A stretch of 36,022 nt of DNA from the NCBI GenBank assembly GCA_020446045.1, contig JAGRFM010000050.1:1-36022 (forward strand). Reading direction: 5' to 3'. This DNA comes from Nitrosomonas sp. (GTDB lineage: Bacteria > Pseudomonadota > Gammaproteobacteria > Burkholderiales > Nitrosomonadaceae). Shown here one piece after another: positions 33,780 to 36,022 of the stretch (positions within the stretch are counted from its first letter, which is position 1; each line of letters begins with the position of its first letter). A program made the translations under genes and the position numbers. The notes beneath the pieces were generated by a model. That model did not search any database and was not told where the DNA came from. It worked only from the letters and a program-made list of their open reading frames with translations.

Positions 33780-34640
33780 ATGAGTACCTACCAGTTGCTA
33801 TACAGCGTTACCGTCGAGCATATGTACTTCGCCAATCGGGTTTGCAAGTCACTACAATTTGTCCCAACACAGGCAACCGCCCATTTATTCAGCCGGACGG
33901 ATTTGTTAATACGGGTTGCCGAAAACCATCTTTCCGTATTCGTTGATCGTGACCAGCTGGATAGGTTGCGCGCAAAAGCCGAAGATAAGCTGGTTTTTAC
34001 GTTCAAAGTGTTTTCTACCGATAGCCATTTTTCGCACTATACGGCTCCTGATGTTTTGCACAGCAACGCTATTCTGTATTTTGATAATCTAAAGTTGAGT
34101 AAAGATGCATCAGACCGTTTTTTGCTGCATGACGGCCCGCATGTATCGTCGGCAGATTATGTCGATGTGGATTCGAGTGACATCGGGGATGATCTCGACA
34201 CAATAGATTATCATGTACGGCCGAATTTTATCCTGAGAATGACAGTCGATGACAATTCTCCGCTGATGTCATTTGATCAACAGGATAGGGTGCAACGTCA
34301 GTTTTATATCGTGTTTGCCAGCAGCAGTACATTCTGGAAATATTATCTGATGGACGGTTTGTCGGATCGTAAGCTCTATATTACCGATCTGGATAATACC
34401 ATTGATTTTGAAGATGTCGGCAAAGCGACACTGCCCGGAAACCATACCGCCAGAATGCTGCTATCAAAACATGCAATACCCATGCTGGAACAACCCATTC
34501 AACGGTTTCAATTGAAAGAAAATGGGGCTCAAAGAGATAAGGTTTTAATCAGGCGATTGCCCAATGCATCAGTCGACCAGATCTATGCCGAACAGATTAA
34601 CGGCAGTATGCAAAATATTTCAGAAATTTATGTGCATTGA
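33780..34640 (+). CDS. Unrecognised protein of the contractile injection locus
   Basis: I do not recognise this 286-residue protein. It has no signal peptide or membrane segment and looks globular and beta-rich. Visible features are a start YQLLYSVTVEHMYFANRVCK, several alternating hydrophobic strands in the first 120 residues, a very acidic stretch (about 115-145, with VDVDSSDIGDDLDTIDYHV) and a second beta-rich half with FYIVFASSSTFWKYYLM. It lies between the DUF4255 gene and the sheath gene on the same strand, so a structural or assembly role in the particle (for example a chaperone, collar or cap component) is likely but unproven. Confidence 0.65.
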   Translation: MSTYQLLYSVTVEHMYFANRVCKSLQFVPTQATAHLFSRTDLLIRVAENHLSVFVDRDQLDRLRAKAEDKLVFTFKVFSTDSHFSHYTAPDVLHSNAILYFDNLKLSKDASDRFLLHDGPHVSSADYVDVDSSDIGDDLDTIDYHVRPNFILRMTVDDNSPLMSFDQQDRVQRQFYIVFASSSTFWKYYLMDGLSDRKLYITDLDNTIDFEDVGKATLPGNHTARMLLSKHAIPMLEQPIQRFQLKENGAQRDKVLIRRLPNASVDQIYAEQINGSMQNISEIYVH

Positions 34641-34752
34641 TTATCAGTGCATTGGATGAAGGTTTGAGCTATATTGAATAATAATTGACAGTTAAAAGCA
34701 GGATAAGGCGCAGCAATTAAGAAGCATGTAAATAAATCTAAAGGAGCTGATT

Positions 34753-36022
34753 ATGGGGCAATATAAAACACCGGGTGTTTACATCGTTGAAAAGAATGCA
34801 TTTCCGAATTCCGTTGTTGAAGTGGCGACGGCGGTGCCGGCTTTTATCGGTTATACAGCGCGTGCGGATAATAAAGGCAAATCGCTGTTGAACAAGGCAT
34901 GGCGCATTTCGTCGTTGTCAGAATTTATCAGTTTTTATGGCGATGCACCGAATGCACAATTTGAAATCAAGAAAGTGGAAGGCGAAGACAGTGAAACACC
35001 CGTAGAAGCTGATTTTTCTGCGAATGGAACCGATTATGTCCTGGACCATCAAGGCCAGCGATATATGTTGTATTACAGCATGATGCTGTTTTTCCAGAAT
35101 GGCGGCGGGGCATGTTATATTGTTTCAGTCGGCAAGTACGGCGATGATATAGAAATGGCCAAGCTTGATTCGGGAATCAAGGTGTTACTCAAAGAACAGG
35201 AACCCACCATGGTGGTTATTCCTGATGCCGTATCCTTGAAGGAAGAGGGAGATTGTATCGCTTTACAGCAATCCATGTTGAAGCATTGCGGTTATGTCAT
35301 GAAAAACCGTTTTGCGATACTGGATATTTATGGTGGTTATAAAGATCAGCAAGATCCGAGTGGCGATTGTATCGCAAGTTTCCGTAACGATTTGGGGACG
35401 AATTTTCTGGATTATGCCGCGGCGTATTATCCGTGGTTGAATACGTCGATTGTACAAACCAGCGATTTGAATTTTGAAAACATTACCAATCTCGATGTTT
35501 TAAAAGGACTGGTTGATGCTGAAATCGACGCCAGCCAGTTATCCGATGCCAAAAAAGCCGATATCAAAACCCAATCCAATGAACTGACTGCGAAAAAGAA
35601 AACGGTTGAGAACGTTGAATTGCATAAAAACCTGAATGCGGCCAGTCCGGTGTACGGCACAATTTTAAATGCAATCAGAAGCCGTTTGAATCTGTTACCG
35701 CCGAGTGCGGGTATGGCGGGGATTTATTCCATGGTCGACAATACACGCGGTGTATGGAAAGCGCCTGCCAATGTCAGCCTGAATAGCGTGACTTCCCCTT
35801 CGGTTGAAATCACACACGATCAACAGGAAGAGCTGAATGTAACGACTGCCGGTAAATCCATTAATGCCATCCGTTCTTTCATCGGTGAAGGCACCCTGGT
35901 ATGGGGTGCCCGTACTTTGGATGGCAACAGTCTGGACTGGCGTTATATCAATGTACGCAGAACCATGATCATGCTTGAGGAATCGATCAAGCTGGCGGCC
36001 AAAGCCTATGTATTTGAGCCGA
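34753..36022 (+). CDS. Phage-tail-like contractile sheath protein, truncated by window edge
   Basis: The frame opens at an ATG six bases after AAGGAG (34741-34746) and stays open to the right edge (423 codons visible). The N-terminus MGQYKTPGVYIVEKNAFPNS followed by TAVPAFIGYT is typical of contractile sheath proteins of R-type tails and Afp/PVC systems. The visible end, with IRSFIGEGTLVWGARTLDG and WRYINVRRTMIMLEESIKLA, is the conserved C-terminal sheath domain that interlocks subunits. About 50-80 residues are probably missing. The two halves frame a variable outer domain with a Lys/Glu-rich helix near residues 255-300. Sheath contraction drives the inner tube into a target. Confidence 0.93.
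   Translation, partial: MGQYKTPGVYIVEKNAFPNSVVEVATAVPAFIGYTARADNKGKSLLNKAWRISSLSEFISFYGDAPNAQFEIKKVEGEDSETPVEADFSANGTDYVLDHQGQRYMLYYSMMLFFQNGGGACYIVSVGKYGDDIEMAKLDSGIKVLLKEQEPTMVVIPDAVSLKEEGDCIALQQSMLKHCGYVMKNRFAILDIYGGYKDQQDPSGDCIASFRNDLGTNFLDYAAAYYPWLNTSIVQTSDLNFENITNLDVLKGLVDAEIDASQLSDAKKADIKTQSNELTAKKKTVENVELHKNLNAASPVYGTILNAIRSRLNLLPPSAGMAGIYSMVDNTRGVWKAPANVSLNSVTSPSVEITHDQQEELNVTTAGKSINAIRSFIGEGTLVWGARTLDGNSLDWRYINVRRTMIMLEESIKLAAKAYVFEP

Noticed and set aside
1-36022. CRISPR arrays, rRNA genes or a replication origin.
   Set aside because: No regularly spaced direct repeats, rRNA sequence or clusters of DnaA-box-like sites were seen.

Overview
The window looks like a piece of a betaproteobacterial chromosome. 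The rimP-nusA-infB-rbfA-truB operon, a complete System I cytochrome c maturation operon (ccmABCDEFGHI), pilC-pilD-coaE, trxA/rho and a Pro-Arg-His tRNA cluster all fit that group. By eye the DNA is moderately AT-rich. The protein flavour and the heavy investment in c-type cytochromes suggest a relative of Nitrosomonas; this is inference, and no database was searched.

Layout. (1) 1-1300 is an accessory patch. It holds the 3' end of a winged-helix regulator, an intact BrnT/BrnA toxin-antitoxin pair with a palindromic operator, a frameshifted Phd-type antitoxin with a truncated ParE/RelE-like toxin remnant, and palindromes, one of them attC-like. (2) 1440-7645 is the transcription/translation operon rimP-nusA-infB-rbfA-truB, with a terminator-like hairpin in its leader. 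(3) 7647-15310 is the ccm operon. A perfect TTGAT-N4-ATCAA FNR/CRP-family box lies in the 202-base gap between ccmB and ccmC, so the distal genes may have their own oxygen- or redox-responsive promoter. (4) 15358-19503 holds a peroxiredoxin, a convergent class I glutamine amidotransferase, and a paired membrane protein (DUF2868-like) and GTPase (DUF3482-like) of unknown role. (5) 19580-20100 holds two short non-coding elements with terminal inverted repeats. Each is bounded by TA and they share one TA. (6) 20198-23707 is pilC, pilD, coaE and an RlpA-family lipoprotein. (7) 23831-26011, on the minus strand, is trxA, rho and three tRNAs. (8) 26436-28862 is an archaeal-type AMP (NMP) phosphorylase homologue next to a short PRPP-synthetase homologue. 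(9) 29105-33088 is sucC-sucD, a small lipoprotein and a PBP4-type D-Ala-D-Ala carboxypeptidase. (10) 33118 to the right edge is the start of a contractile injection system locus: a DUF4255/Pvc16-type protein, an unrecognised 286-residue protein, and a phage-tail-like sheath protein cut by the window edge.

The most notable system is this last one, an apparent extracellular contractile injection system (eCIS, Afp/PVC-like). Only its first three genes are visible, so tube, baseplate, AAA+ ATPase and cargo genes cannot be assessed. Second in interest is the nucleotide-salvage pair at 26436-28862. It suggests an AMP to ribose-1,5-bisphosphate (or ribose phosphate to PRPP) connection outside the archaea where the phosphorylase is best known.
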